From the NCBI GenBank assembly GCA_964579415.1, contig CAZOGW010000026.1:1-30243 (forward strand): a stretch of 30,243 nucleotides of DNA, given 5' to 3'. Source of the DNA: CAZOGW01 sp964579415. GTDB lineage: Bacteria; Actinomycetota; Acidimicrobiia; Spongiisociales; UBA5794. Both the position numbers and the translations under genes were made by a program. The notes under the pieces were generated by a model. It was not told where the DNA came from and searched no databases. It saw only the letters and a list, made by a program, of their open reading frames with translations. Below, one piece after another: positions 14,488 through 23,646 of the stretch. Every line of letters starts with the position of its first letter. The stretch's first letter is position 1.

Positions 14488-15075
14488 GTGGCATTCCGCG
14501 ATGCACTGCTGGCTCTGCTCTCGGCGGGGCCGAGGCACGGGTACCAGCTCAAGCTGGACTTCGAGGCGGCCACGGGTGCCGCCTGGCCGCTCAACGTCGG
14601 GCAGGTCTACACCACGCTGCAGCGCCTGGAGCGGGACGGGATGGCGGATGTGGCCGACACCGACCGGGAGGGCCGGATCGTCTACCGGATCACACCGCGC
14701 GGCTCCGACGCCGTGGCCGGATGGCTCGACAGTCCGGTGGAGCGGCCGGTGACCGACCGCGAGGAACTCTCGATGAAGCTGCTTCTCAGCGTCGCGGTGG
14801 GTGTCGGCGATCCCCTCGGTGTTGTCGCCACCCAGCGCCGCGGCACCATGGCAGCCCTCCAGGACTACACCCGCCTGCGCGAGCGGACGGGTGAGGACGA
14901 GCTGGCGTGGCAACTCCACCTGGAGCGCCTCATGATCGCCGCCGAGGCGGAGCTGCGCTGGCTTGACCGGGTCGAGGACCGTCTCGCTCGCCGCCCCGCC
15001 GCCACCGCTCCGCCGTCCCCGCTCCCGACGCCCGATGCTGCCGATTCCGCCGTCAACGCAGGCGGTGCCCTGTGA
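14488..15075 (+). CDS. PadR-family transcriptional regulator
   Basis: A 195-residue repressor. Its N-terminal winged HTH (residues ~5-80) has the family hallmark LLSAGPRHGYQLKLDFE, then NVGQVYTTLQRLERDGMADV and a wing ending RIVYRITPRG. A C-terminal helical dimerisation region (~95-165) is followed by an Ala/Pro-rich tail. GTG 14488 has GGGAGGA at 14478-14484. The 3' end overlaps the ABC ATPase start (GTGA), so repressor and transporter form one operon, the usual layout where PadR controls a drug or peptide exporter. Two palindromes immediately upstream are its likely sites. Confidence 0.92.
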   Translation: MAFRDALLALLSAGPRHGYQLKLDFEAATGAAWPLNVGQVYTTLQRLERDGMADVADTDREGRIVYRITPRGSDAVAGWLDSPVERPVTDREELSMKLLLSVAVGVGDPLGVVATQRRGTMAALQDYTRLRERTGEDELAWQLHLERLMIAAEAELRWLDRVEDRLARRPAATAPPSPLPTPDAADSAVNAGGAL

Positions 15076-15794
15076 GCACGTCCCCCGCCCTCAGTCTCTC
15101 CCGGGTGGGGCGCACCCACGGCAGGGGCGTCCAGCGGGTCGATGCCCTCGTCGACGTGGACCTCGACGTAGCGCGGGGCGAGCTGGTCGCCGTCACCGGC
15201 CGCAGCGGGTCGGGCAAGACCACACTGCTCAATGTCGCCGGCGGCCTCGACGAGCCGACCACCGGGCGGGTCGTGGTCGACGGCGCCGTCCTCGGCGACA
15301 TGACGCCCAAAGCCCTCGCCGCCCTGCGCCGGGTCCGGGTCGGATACGTGTTCCAGCAGTTCAACCTGCTGCCGACCCTGACCGCCGCCGAGAACGTCTC
15401 GCTCCCACTCGAACTCGACGGGATGCCGCTTCGGGAGGCCCGGCTGCATGCCGAGGCGGCGCTCGCCGAGGTGGGGCTCGATACGATGGCCGACCGCTAC
15501 CCCGACCAGCTTTCCGGCGGCGAGCAGCAACGCGTCGCGATCGCCCGCGGCTTCGTCGGGCCTCGCCTCCTCCTGCTCGCCGACGAGCCCACCGGAGCCC
15601 TCGACGAAGTGACCAGCGACGGCATCATGCGCCTCCTTCGCGCCCGCTGTGACGCCGGCGCCGCCGCCCTCCTGGTGACCCACGAGCCGGCCTACGCCGC
15701 CTGGGCAGACCGGGTGGTCCGCCTCCGCGACGGCAAGGTCGAGCACATCTCGACTCGCTCGACGGTACCGGCCGCCCTGGACGGTGTCACCTGA
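15072..15794 (+). CDS. ABC transporter ATP-binding protein (MacB/LolD type)
   Basis: A 240-residue ATPase. Walker A is GRSGSGKTT (residues ~43-51), the Q-loop FQQFNLLPTLTAAENV, the signature LSGGEQQRVAIAR, Walker B LLLLADEPTGALD and the switch His in LLVTHEPAYA. FQQFNLLPTLTAAENV marks the MacB/LolD/FtsE-like class that pairs with FtsX-type permeases. It starts with GTG overlapping the padR stop by four bases, and its stop overlaps the permease start (TGATG). It should power the permease at 15794-18508. Confidence 0.95.
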   Translation: MSTSPALSLSRVGRTHGRGVQRVDALVDVDLDVARGELVAVTGRSGSGKTTLLNVAGGLDEPTTGRVVVDGAVLGDMTPKALAALRRVRVGYVFQQFNLLPTLTAAENVSLPLELDGMPLREARLHAEAALAEVGLDTMADRYPDQLSGGEQQRVAIARGFVGPRLLLLADEPTGALDEVTSDGIMRLLRARCDAGAAALLVTHEPAYAAWADRVVRLRDGKVEHISTRSTVPAALDGVT

Positions 15795-18508
15795 TGACCG
15801 GCTCAGAGCTGGCCGCCCTGGCCCGCCTGGCACGGCGCGGCGCCCGGCGCAACGGCCGGCGTACCGCCCTCATCGTGGTGCTGATCGCCGTCACCGTAGC
15901 CGCCGCAGTAGTCGCCGCCGGTGTCGTGCGCTCCAACCGCACCGACCCCGAACTCGCTGCCGTGTCCGACTTCGGAGCCGCCAACCTCCGGCTCGGCGCC
16001 ACCTACGCCACCCCGGACATGGAAGGGTGGCTCGCCACACATCTCGCCGGCGTCGCCGACCAGGACCAGATGCGGACACGAACGCTCCACTCCCGTCTCG
16101 GCGCCGGTGAGTTCGGACAGGTCAGCGATGCGGATCTCTCCCATCCCCTGGCGGAATCCCTCGTCACGCTCACTTCCGGCAGGCCGCCCACGGCGCCTGA
16201 CGAGGTCGTGCTGAGTGTGCGGGCCGCCGAGGTGTTCGGCGGTGCCCTTGGAGAGACGGTCGAACTCGAGATAGGAGGGGGACCATCCACCGCCTACCGG
16301 GTCACCGGGATCCTTCACTCTCCGATGGCGATGCGGCAACAGTATGCGGTCATGTCGGCAGCGGGATTCGACGCTGCCGTCGCCGCGGCCCCATCGCTCG
16401 ACGTCGCCGACGGTGGACGAACCTATACGAGCAACGTCGTATACACGACCTGGTTGGTGCGGGACGACGGGGGTCTCGCCGGTGCCGTCCGGGAAGCGTG
16501 GGAGCGCGATCGGGCCGGCTTCTGGCCGGAGCCGGCCGTGACCCCCAAGCCGCCAGAGTTGGAGGCGCTCACGGACGATGTCTACGTGATGCTCGATGCC
16601 GAGGCGGTCGCCGATCTCGCCGCGCTGGCGCCCGGTATCGGTCCGGAGGCGCTCATGGAACTGGCCCATGCCCGGATCGGCAACGACTACGTCGACCTCC
16701 CCTGGCTCGAGGTGGAGACACGGGACGAACGCATCGCCGCCTGGAGCACAACGGAGTCGGCTCTCACCGCTCCGCCGGTGCTGGGGACGATGGTGGCGAC
16801 ACTTTTACTCGTCGAGGTCGCCATGGTGGCGGGCGCCGCCTTCGCCACCGGCACCCGGCGCCGACTGCGCGAGATCGGGCTCCTCGGCGCCAATGGCGCC
16901 ACCACCGGCCACGTGCGCCACATCGTCGTCGGTGAAGGCATGGTCGTCGGGCTGGCCGGCTCCGGCATCGGCGTCGCCGTCGGCCTCACCCTTCTCGTCC
17001 TGGCCCGTCCCATCATGCAACGGTTCAGCGATCTCCTGCTCACAGGGATGCCGGTCGAGGCCGTCGACGTCGTCGGACCGCTGGTCGCCGGGGTGGCGGC
17101 TGCCACGGTTGCCGCCTGGGTGCCGGCCCGCACTGCGTCGCGGGTGTCCACCGTCACCGCCCTGCAGGGCAGGATGCCGGTGGGGCGTCCCCGTCGCTGG
17201 GTGCCGGCCGCCGGGATGGGCCTCGCCGCGGTGGGGGCGCTGATGGTGGTGGTCGCCAAGGCGTCGATCGGCGACGAAGCGGCGGCCTTCCTCGCCGGGC
17301 TGGGCGTGGTCGCCATGATCGCCGGCGCCGCCCTGTTCGCCGGTCCTCTGGTGGCCTTCGCCGGAGGCAACGCCGACCGCACCCGCGCCACGGCCCGGTT
17401 GGTTCTGCGGGACGCCGCCCGCCAGCGGACCCGGACCGCGGCTGCCGTCGCCGCCCTGATGGTGGTCCTGATCGCTCCGGTCACGTTGGGGGTGGCCATG
17501 GGCAACGAGCAGGTCAAGTCGGCGGCACGGGGGCTTCCCACCGCCGCCAACCACGTCGTCGTCAACGGGGAGATCGACTGGGACGCTCCCATGCCGGAGG
17601 CGGGCGCGGCCACCCGCGACGACATCTCACAGGTACAGGACATCGTCGGACCCTCCGAGGCCACCTTGTTCACCGCGCTCGACGCCAGAGTCCTCTTCGC
17701 TGCCGAGGCCGCGGTGCCCGGCATCGATCCTGATCAGGTCGACCCGGGCTGGGGCACCCGCGTCGCGCTCGGTACACCCGACCTGGCCCGCACCCTGGGA
17801 GAACCCCGCATCGCCGACCACCTCGCTGCCGGGCGCCCGGTCGTGCTCGGCATCGCCGACCGCGCCACGACTGTCGTGCTCAACGGCACCACGCTCGACG
17901 CCACGGAACTCCCCGTCGCCGTCGCGCACTACGACATGCCCCGGCTGCTGCTGCCCGCCAACCTCGTGGAGGCCCACGACCTTCCCGCCGTCGGCGTCAA
18001 GGGCCTGGTGGTGGCCGAGGACATCACGTCGGCCGAGCGCGATCGGGTCTACCGCCTCGACTTCTATGTCGTCACCGGCGAACCGCACACTCTCACCAAC
18101 GCGCAGATTCTCTGGATCGCCCTGGGAGCGACGTTGCTGGTGGTGCTCGGCATCGTGGCGCTGGTGACGGCGCTGTCGGCGGCCGAGTCCGACAATGACA
18201 TCGCCACCATGGTCGCCGTGGGGGCGCCGCCGTCGATGCGGCGCCGCTTCCTGGCGTTGCAGACGGGCTTCTACGCCCTGCTCGCCGCCCTGCTCGCCGT
18301 ACCGCTGGGATGGCTCCTGATGAAAGTGACCGCCACCGGAGGCAACTCGGTCGACTTCCAGCCGTTCGGTGCCGTGCCCGGCGACATCGTCACCGTTCCC
18401 TGGGCCACGTTCGGCTTCGTCATCGTGGTGGTGCCGTTGGCGGTGGCCCTCCTCACCGCGGCGTTGACACGCTCGGCCCGTACCCTGCCTCCACGCCCGA
18501 CAACCTGA
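15794..18508 (+). CDS. ABC transporter FtsX-like permease
   Basis: A 904-residue membrane protein with the duplicated FtsX/MacB layout of Gram-positive exporters. After an N-terminal helix (TALIVVLIAVTVAAAVVAAG) comes a large extracytoplasmic domain (~55-325), a first FtsX membrane block (~330-450, with GTRRRLREIGLLGANGAT in the cytoplasmic loop), two further helices (~475-535), then another helix at ~550-570. A second external region follows, and a final FtsX block (~770-895, with TMVAVGAPPSMRRRF as its matching loop). Such permeases are mechanotransmitters or exporters of antibiotics, peptides or lipoproteins. The substrate is unknown; PadR linkage favours inducible export of a toxic compound. 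Confidence 0.93.
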   Translation: MTGSELAALARLARRGARRNGRRTALIVVLIAVTVAAAVVAAGVVRSNRTDPELAAVSDFGAANLRLGATYATPDMEGWLATHLAGVADQDQMRTRTLHSRLGAGEFGQVSDADLSHPLAESLVTLTSGRPPTAPDEVVLSVRAAEVFGGALGETVELEIGGGPSTAYRVTGILHSPMAMRQQYAVMSAAGFDAAVAAAPSLDVADGGRTYTSNVVYTTWLVRDDGGLAGAVREAWERDRAGFWPEPAVTPKPPELEALTDDVYVMLDAEAVADLAALAPGIGPEALMELAHARIGNDYVDLPWLEVETRDERIAAWSTTESALTAPPVLGTMVATLLLVEVAMVAGAAFATGTRRRLREIGLLGANGATTGHVRHIVVGEGMVVGLAGSGIGVAVGLTLLVLARPIMQRFSDLLLTGMPVEAVDVVGPLVAGVAAATVAAWVPARTASRVSTVTALQGRMPVGRPRRWVPAAGMGLAAVGALMVVVAKASIGDEAAAFLAGLGVVAMIAGAALFAGPLVAFAGGNADRTRATARLVLRDAARQRTRTAAAVAALMVVLIAPVTLGVAMGNEQVKSAARGLPTAANHVVVNGEIDWDAPMPEAGAATRDDISQVQDIVGPSEATLFTALDARVLFAAEAAVPGIDPDQVDPGWGTRVALGTPDLARTLGEPRIADHLAAGRPVVLGIADRATTVVLNGTTLDATELPVAVAHYDMPRLLLPANLVEAHDLPAVGVKGLVVAEDITSAERDRVYRLDFYVVTGEPHTLTNAQILWIALGATLLVVLGIVALVTALSAAESDNDIATMVAVGAPPSMRRRFLALQTGFYALLAALLAVPLGWLLMKVTATGGNSVDFQPFGAVPGDIVTVPWATFGFVIVVVPLAVALLTAALTRSARTLPPRPTT

Positions 18509-18527
18509 GAACGCCTATGGCTGGCAT

Positions 18528-18569
18528 CCGTAATGCGTGATACGTGATACGTAATACGTTACCGATAAT
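18528..18569. repeat. Heptamer repeat array, 6 units
   Basis: CCGTAAT GCGTGAT ACGTGAT ACGTAAT ACGTTAC CGATAAT. It fills the convergent junction of the permease and SnoaL-like genes; the TAA stop of the latter (18559-18561) lies inside it. Confidence 0.85.
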
Positions 18570-18939
18570 GCCACCATTCCCTGAGCACGGAAACGTGATC
18601 GGGGTCGGCGAACTCGAGGAGGAACACCCCGTCGAGCTCGACGGGGGTGCCGCTCGATGCCTGGGTAAGCCTGGTGTTCCACAGGGCGACGGCGGTGCGG
18701 CCGCTGACGGCGACAAGCTCTGACGTGACTGTGATGTCGCTCTGGTCGGCGGTCACACCCGCCCAGTAGTCGTGGACGCCCTCGGGGCCGTCGAAAGGCT
18801 CGGCGAAGGGTGTCTCGTGGTAGCGGGAGCCGGGGCTGAAGAGCGACGCGGCGGCATCGGCGTCCCTGGCTTCCCAAGCCTCGCCGTAGCGGGCCAGCCA
18901 GGCTTCAACCTGCTCGGCAGTGACCTCGACATCCGGCAT
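18559..18939 (-). CDS. SnoaL-like / NTF2-fold protein
   Basis: A 126-residue protein with the cone-shaped NTF2/SnoaL fold. The opening helices EVEAWLARYGEAWEARDADAAASLFSPG-type region leads to HETPFAEPFDGPEGVHDYW, then beta strands VAVSGRTAVALWNTRL and ELDGVFLLEFADPDHVSVLREWW. Such domains act as small-molecule isomerases, cyclases or binding proteins; no catalytic residue can be assigned with certainty. ATG 18939 has GGAGG eight bases upstream; the longer frame to 19470 is antisense noise over the next gene. Its last codons run straight into a heptamer array. Confidence 0.88.
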   Translation of the reverse strand: MPDVEVTAEQVEAWLARYGEAWEARDADAAASLFSPGSRYHETPFAEPFDGPEGVHDYWAGVTADQSDITVTSELVAVSGRTAVALWNTRLTQASSGTPVELDGVFLLEFADPDHVSVLREWWHYR

Positions 18940-18956
18940 GACAAACCTCCATGACA

Positions 18957-18984
18957 CCGTACTTGGTACCAAGTACCAAGTACG
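18957..18984. repeat. Heptamer repeat array, 4 units
   Basis: CCGTACT TGGTACC AAGTACC AAGTACG between the KhtT-like and SnoaL-like genes. It includes the palindrome CTTGGTACCAAG. Confidence 0.8.
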
Positions 18985-19015
18985 CAGTGCAGCTGCGCCG
19001 CAGGCGCGGCACGTG

Positions 19016-19501
19016 TTATCCCTTGGCCAGGATCTCTTCGACAGCCTCCAGGCCGTGCGGGGTGCCCACCACCAGGATGGTGTCGCTGGCCTCCAGCACG
19101 AACTCGGGGCCTGGCGCCGGGTGCGCCTCCCTACCACGGATGACCGCCACCACCGACGAGCCGGTGCGGGTGCGGATGCGCGCCTCACCCAGGGATTGCC
19201 CGACATAGGGACTGCCCGGATCCACCGTGATCCAGTCGACCGCCAGACCTTCCACCTGCTGCTGCAGGTCGATGAGCGTCTCGACGATCTTGCTCCCGCC
19301 CAGCATCTCACTGAGCGATCGGGTGTCCATCTCGTCGAGATCGAGGCTGACCGCGGCCTCGGACTTGTTCTCAGGATTGAAGATGTACAGCTCGCGACGT
19401 CCCCGGCGGTGGTGGACGACGGCGATGCGGTGCCCATCCGCCGAGGTGAACTCGTAGCGGATGCCGACACCGGGCAGGTTCGTCTCCTTGACGACGCTCA
19501 C
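19016..19501 (-). CDS. KhtT-like / TrkA-C regulatory protein
   Basis: A 161-residue cytoplasmic protein. The N-terminal part (~1-75, MSVVKETNLPGVGIRYEF, RELYIFNP, LDLDEMDTRSLSEML) matches the N-domain of KhtT. The C-terminal RCK_C domain (~80-160) shows YVGQSLGEARIRTRTGSSVVAV and a closing VLEASDTILVVGTPHGLE. In Bacillus, KhtT gates the K+/H+ antiporter KhtU and binds cyclic di-AMP at RCK_C. Here no antiporter gene is next to it, which is unusual. GTG 19501 overlaps the stop of a 42-codon frame upstream, and AAGG lies before it. Confidence 0.87.
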   Translation of the reverse strand: MSVVKETNLPGVGIRYEFTSADGHRIAVVHHRRGRRELYIFNPENKSEAAVSLDLDEMDTRSLSEMLGGSKIVETLIDLQQQVEGLAVDWITVDPGSPYVGQSLGEARIRTRTGSSVVAVIRGREAHPAPGPEFVLEASDTILVVGTPHGLEAVEEILAKG

Positions 19502-19626
19502 GCTACGACCTTCCCTGTGGAGTGTTCGGGCACGGATGCGCCGGCGTGTCGCTGCGGTCTCACGTGGTCACCCATCCTTTGTCCCCTGGTGCTCCCCGTC
19601 TGCCGTTGCGGAGCCCTGCGAACCAT
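19498..19626 (-). CDS. Possible small upstream ORF coupled to the KhtT-like gene
   Basis: A 42-codon frame begins at ATG 19626 after GAGGTGA on the minus strand, and its TGA stop overlaps the GTG start of the KhtT-like gene (GTGA). The product is very basic (MVRRAPQRQTGSTRGQR...) with no recognised domain. The overlap suggests translational coupling or a leader peptide. It could be a chance frame in a GC-rich leader. Confidence 0.3.
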   Translation of the reverse strand: MVRRAPQRQTGSTRGQRMGDHVRPQRHAGASVPEHSTGKVVA

Positions 19627-19732
19627 AGCTGTCACCTCAGAGCAACCCACCGACCCTAGTCCGGTCGGCACGGTGTGACCAGACCGGACCGGACCGGCGC
19701 TACCGGTGCGGGGTGGAGGGGCGGTCGTGGAA

Positions 19733-19758
19733 GCGGGGGGCCCGTCAGGGCCCCCCGC
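19733..19758. terminator. Strong terminator after the surface-protein gene
   Basis: A perfect 11-bp stem, GCGGGGGGCCC / GGGCCCCCCGC, with GTCA loop, 30 bases past the stop of the minus-strand surface-protein gene. The plus-strand side is followed by CTTGTTG, the minus-strand side by TTCC. It probably isolates that gene from the KhtT-like gene. Confidence 0.75.
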
Positions 19759-19787
19759 CTTGTTGATCCGCGTTATGCGGGATACGT

Positions 19788-22700
19788 TCACACGTCCTCC
19801 TGCCGGCGGCGGACCTTCAACACCAGCATGCTGCCGAGGGCCAGCATGGCCAGGCCGATGCTCCCGAAGAGCGTGGTCGACATGCCGGTGTGGGGCAGCT
19901 CGTCGTCCCCGTTCGGATCGTCGTCGTCCCCGTTCGGGTCGTCATCCGGATCATCGTCGGTCGGCGGCGCCGCGTTGCAGGTCGGCTCGGCGGGCGGGTA
20001 GGTCACGGTCTCCGGGCCGTAGGTCGGGTTGACCTCGACGGTGACCTCGACGTCGCCCTGCGCCCATGTGTACGGGTTGTCCGGGTTGAGGAACCAGTTG
20101 CCGTCGGCGTCCTGATCCCAGCCGGGCCAGTCGATCGCCTCGCCGGCATCGTCGAGCTCCGTACCGGGCCACAGAATCCGGCCCGACCCGAGGTCGACGA
20201 CAAATGCCTGCGACTCCCCGGCGTCGGCCATGGTCACCGTCGCCGTGGTGGCGGTGATGCCCTCGCCGGCGACGATCTCGTACGCCAGCCAGGCGATGTC
20301 GTTGTCACAGACCACTTCCAGCTGGACCTCGATGGTCGGCTCGTCGTCCGGGTCTACAGGAGCGCAGTCCTCGTCCTCCAGAGTGACGTCCTCGTAGGTG
20401 AGCGTGGCCGTGTTCAGGTAGCCGGTGCCGTCCTCGTCGGTAGTGAGATCACAGTCCGCCGCGGTCTCGGTGATACCGGCGCTGACCGTGACCACCACCG
20501 CCACCAGGTAGACGTGCTGCTCGCCGGCGGCGATGTCGACACCGGTGGCGACGAGCAGGTCGGCGACGCCGTCCCAGCCGGCATTGGTGGTGATGCTGCC
20601 CGGCGTGTCGTTGACGACAGCCGCCGAGTCGATGGTGATGCCCTCACCCAGCTTCAGCTCGTCGCTGAGGTCGTAGGTGGTGGGGCCGGCGCCGACGCTG
20701 TCGACCACGATCCTGTAGGTGACCGTGTTGGTGCCGTCGTCGTTGGCCACCACCGAGGTGAGGTCCTTGGTCAGTTCCAGCTCGGGGCCGGGGACGGTCC
20801 CGCAGTCCTCGTCCTCCAGGGTGCCACCGTCGAAGGTGANNNNNNNNNNNNNNNNNNNNNNNNNNNNNNNNNNNNNNNNNNNNNNNNNNNNNNNNNNNNN
20901 NNNNNNNNNNNNNNNNNNNNNNNNNNNNNNNNNNNNNNNCGTTGAGCGTCGGACCGGTGGTGAGCGTCTTGGTCAGCTCCCATTCCGGGCCGGGCACCTG
21001 GCCGCAGTCCTCATCGCTGGACTCGACGCCGTCCACCGTGATGGTGGCGACGTTGAGGAAGCCGGTGCCGTCCTCACCCTGATCGACGACACAATCACCT
21101 GCCGTCGTCGTGGTCGTGGCAGCCACCGAGGCCTCCACGGTCACGGTGTAGGTATGGGCGTTGCCGGCGGTGATGGCCACGCCGGTGGCGACCACCAGGT
21201 CGGTGAGACCGTCCCACGAGGCATTGGTGGTGATCGAGCCGGGCACCGTGTTGACCACCGAGGCGTCCACCACGGTGATCCCGTCCCCGTAGGTGAGCTC
21301 GTCACTCAGGTCATACACACCCGGCCCGTCACCGGTGTTGGACACCACCACGTCATAGCTGACGTCATAGTTCCCGGCGCCATTCAAGGTCGGACCGGAG
21401 GTCAAGGTCTTGTCGATCGTGATGACCGGACCGGGCACCTGGCCGCAGTCCTCATCACTGGTGTCGACGCCGTCGACCGTGATGGTGGCGACGTTGAGGA
21501 AGCCGGTGCCGTCCTCACCCTGATCGAGCTCACAGTCACGGGCGGTACCCGTGGTCGTGGCGGCCACGGAGGCCTCCACGGTCACGGTGTAGGTGTGTGA
21601 GCTCAGAGGGGCGATGCCGACGCCGGTGGCGACCACCAGGTCGGTGAGACCGTCCCACGAAGCGTTGGTGGTGATCGAGCCCGGAGTCGTGTTCGCCACG
21701 GAGGCGTCCACCACGGTGATCCCGTCACCGAAGGTGAGCTCATCACTCAGATCGTACAGACCCGGCCCCTGGTCGGTGTTGGACACCACCACGTCGTAGG
21801 TTACGTCGTAGTTGCCGGCCCCGTTCAGCGTCGGCCCCGAGGTCAGGGTCTTCTCGATATCGATCTTCGGATCGGGGACCTCGCGGCAGTCCCAGTCGTC
21901 CCAGTCCTCTCCGTCGACCCGGATCAGGGCCTTGTTGAGGAACCCGGTGCCCTCCTCACCATGGTCGAGGACGCAGTCCTTGGCGTTGTCGGTGATGTCC
22001 GGGGACACGTTGGCCTCGATGAAGACCCGGTAGGTGTGGGCCTCACCGGCTCCGATGGGAACACCGAGGGCGACCTGATGCCGGGTGATGCCGTTCCAGG
22101 TCGGGTCGGTGGCGATGCTGCCGGGGATCACGTTGCTGATGGCGGCGGAGACGATGACGATGCCGTCGCCGAAGTAGATGCGGTCACCCAGGTCGTACTG
22201 GCCGGCGCTGGTGCCGTCGTTGGTCACCACGATGTCGTAGGTCAACTCGTAGTTGCCGGCGGCGTTGTAGGTGGGGCCGGTGACGGCGCGCTTGCTGAGA
22301 CGGATGTCTGCGACCAGCGCCTCGGCGACCTCGACCTCGGCGCAGGCGGCGTCCCACGCCTGCTGCTGGTTCTCGGCGGTGACCAGGGTGCCGTTGAGGA
22401 ACCCGGTGTTGAAGTCCCCGGTGGTGGTGTCGCAGTCACCGGCAGAGGTGCTGATGTCGGGGTCGATGGTTCCCTTGACGACGACCTGGTAGATGTGGGT
22501 CGCGCCTGCAGGGATTGTCGCGTCGTCGACGATGTCGTCGTTGCTACCGCTGGTGCCCTTCCATGACCGGTTGGCGGTGATGTTGCCGGGAACCAGGTTG
22601 GTGACCTTGGTGCTGGTGATCGAGATACCACCACCGAAGTAGAGGGCGTCCTCCAGCTTGTAGTCGCCCTTGCCACCCGAGTTGGTCACGGCGATCCGGT

Positions 22701-23202
22701 AGGTGACCGCGTAGTTGCCCGAGGCGTCGACGGTGGGCCCGGAGACGACGGTCTTGCTCACGGCGAGGTCTGGGCCGGGCTTGGGCTTGTTGTCGGGCTT
22801 GGGCGCCTTCTTGTCCTTGTCGGCGGTCTTGACGTCCGCATCGTCGGAGTCGCCGTCGTCGGCGACGGGCTCGACGTCGGTCTCGGGGGCGTCGTCCTCC
22901 TCGGTGACGGCCGGGTCAGGGGTCTCGTCGTCCGCAGCCGGGTCGTCCGAGGCGTCGATGTCGACGGCATCCTCGTCGGCGGGCGCCGCGGTCGTGGTGG
23001 TGGTCTCCTCCACGACGGTGGTCGAGGTGGTCTCTTCCACGATCGTGGTCGTGGTGGTCGATTCGTCGACTACGACCTCGGCGTCATCGCTGACATCCGT
23101 ATCGCTCGCCGCACTGGGCGTGATCGGCCGCAGCATGGCGACGATCACCAGCAACCCGAGCAGTGCCAGCAGCACCGGCCTCGTGGTCTTCGTACGTGAC
23201 AT
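19788..23202 (-). CDS. LPxTG-anchored surface protein with DUF11-like repeats
   Basis: A large secreted protein, read as one gene across an assembly gap. N-terminus: signal peptide (hydrophobic residues ~10-24), then a Thr/Val/Asp/Glu-rich stalk (~45-143). Then come at least six repeats, about 147 residues each where complete, of a DUF11-like beta-sandwich (KTLTSGPTLNGAGNYDVTYD, YDLSDEL, ASWDGLTDLVVATGV, GTGFLNVATI). Repeats 3 and 4 (from residues ~446 and ~593) are nearly identical; repeat 5 is cut by the gap. C-terminus: acidic spacer, sortase signal LPHTG, hydrophobic helix and KVRRR tail. It should be covalently attached to peptidoglycan as an adhesin or stalk. No sortase gene is in the window. 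Confidence 0.9.
20840..20939. other. Assembly gap of 100 N
   Basis: Exactly 100 N inside the repeat region of the surface-protein gene. The reading frame differs on the two sides by one register, so the true length is a multiple of three rather than 100. Aligning to a full repeat suggests about 342 missing bases, or that plus multiples of about 441. Near-identical repeats explain the break. Confidence 0.95.
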
Positions 23203-23646
23203 TCCCTGTCCCGTCCTTCCTGTCTCTTACCTGGCTCGGGCCGCGCGCGGCCCACTCAAAGGAGGGATGCGAGAAGGTCCATGACCCCCGTCAGCCGTCC
23301 GTCGGACAGCTTCCCCACCAATGTTCCCGGGGTTTCACCAGCGATCCCGGCGCCCCCAAAGCGCCCGGAATCACCACCCGGAACACAACGCAAGCTAACG
23401 CGGTCCGGTTCTTCCACCCTGGGTCTGGCGACTCAATCTAGTCGTTCCCTTGGCCGGAAGCGGTCACCGCCGGGACGACGCACGTTCCCCGACCTTCAAC
23501 CATTGGTCGAGACCACTCTCGACTTCACATCGAAGGTGGATGAGACTGGCATTCCTGATCAGCCGAGCCCACGATTCCAGGTATCCGGACGTCTCGGGCG
23601 CGGTCCGGTAGGGCACGGGCTGTAGCATTGACGGTGGGAGACTGGA
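23203..23646. promoter_or_regulatory. Divergent control region of surface-protein and CHAT genes
   Basis: A 444-base region without a credible gene. It holds several short inverted repeats, such as GTCCGTCGGAC (23297-23307), and GGGCCGCGCGCGGCCC at 23237-23252 near the surface-protein start. TAGCAT at 23623-23628 is a possible -10 for the CHAT gene. The surface-protein side has a purine-rich ribosome region, GGAAGGACGGGACAGGGA. Confidence 0.4.

Noticed and set aside
20644..20839. Apparent frameshifted C-terminal tail of the surface protein (Arg/Gly/His-rich)
   Set aside because: Artefact of the arbitrary 100-N gap length; the correct frame continues the repeat protein to LPHTG.
23280..23420. 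Possible cyclic di-nucleotide riboswitch upstream of the CHAT gene (AGCTAAC and paired GC blocks)
   Set aside because: The blocks do not fall in the order or spacing of the ydaO or GEMM consensus as I know it; a covariance-model search would be needed.
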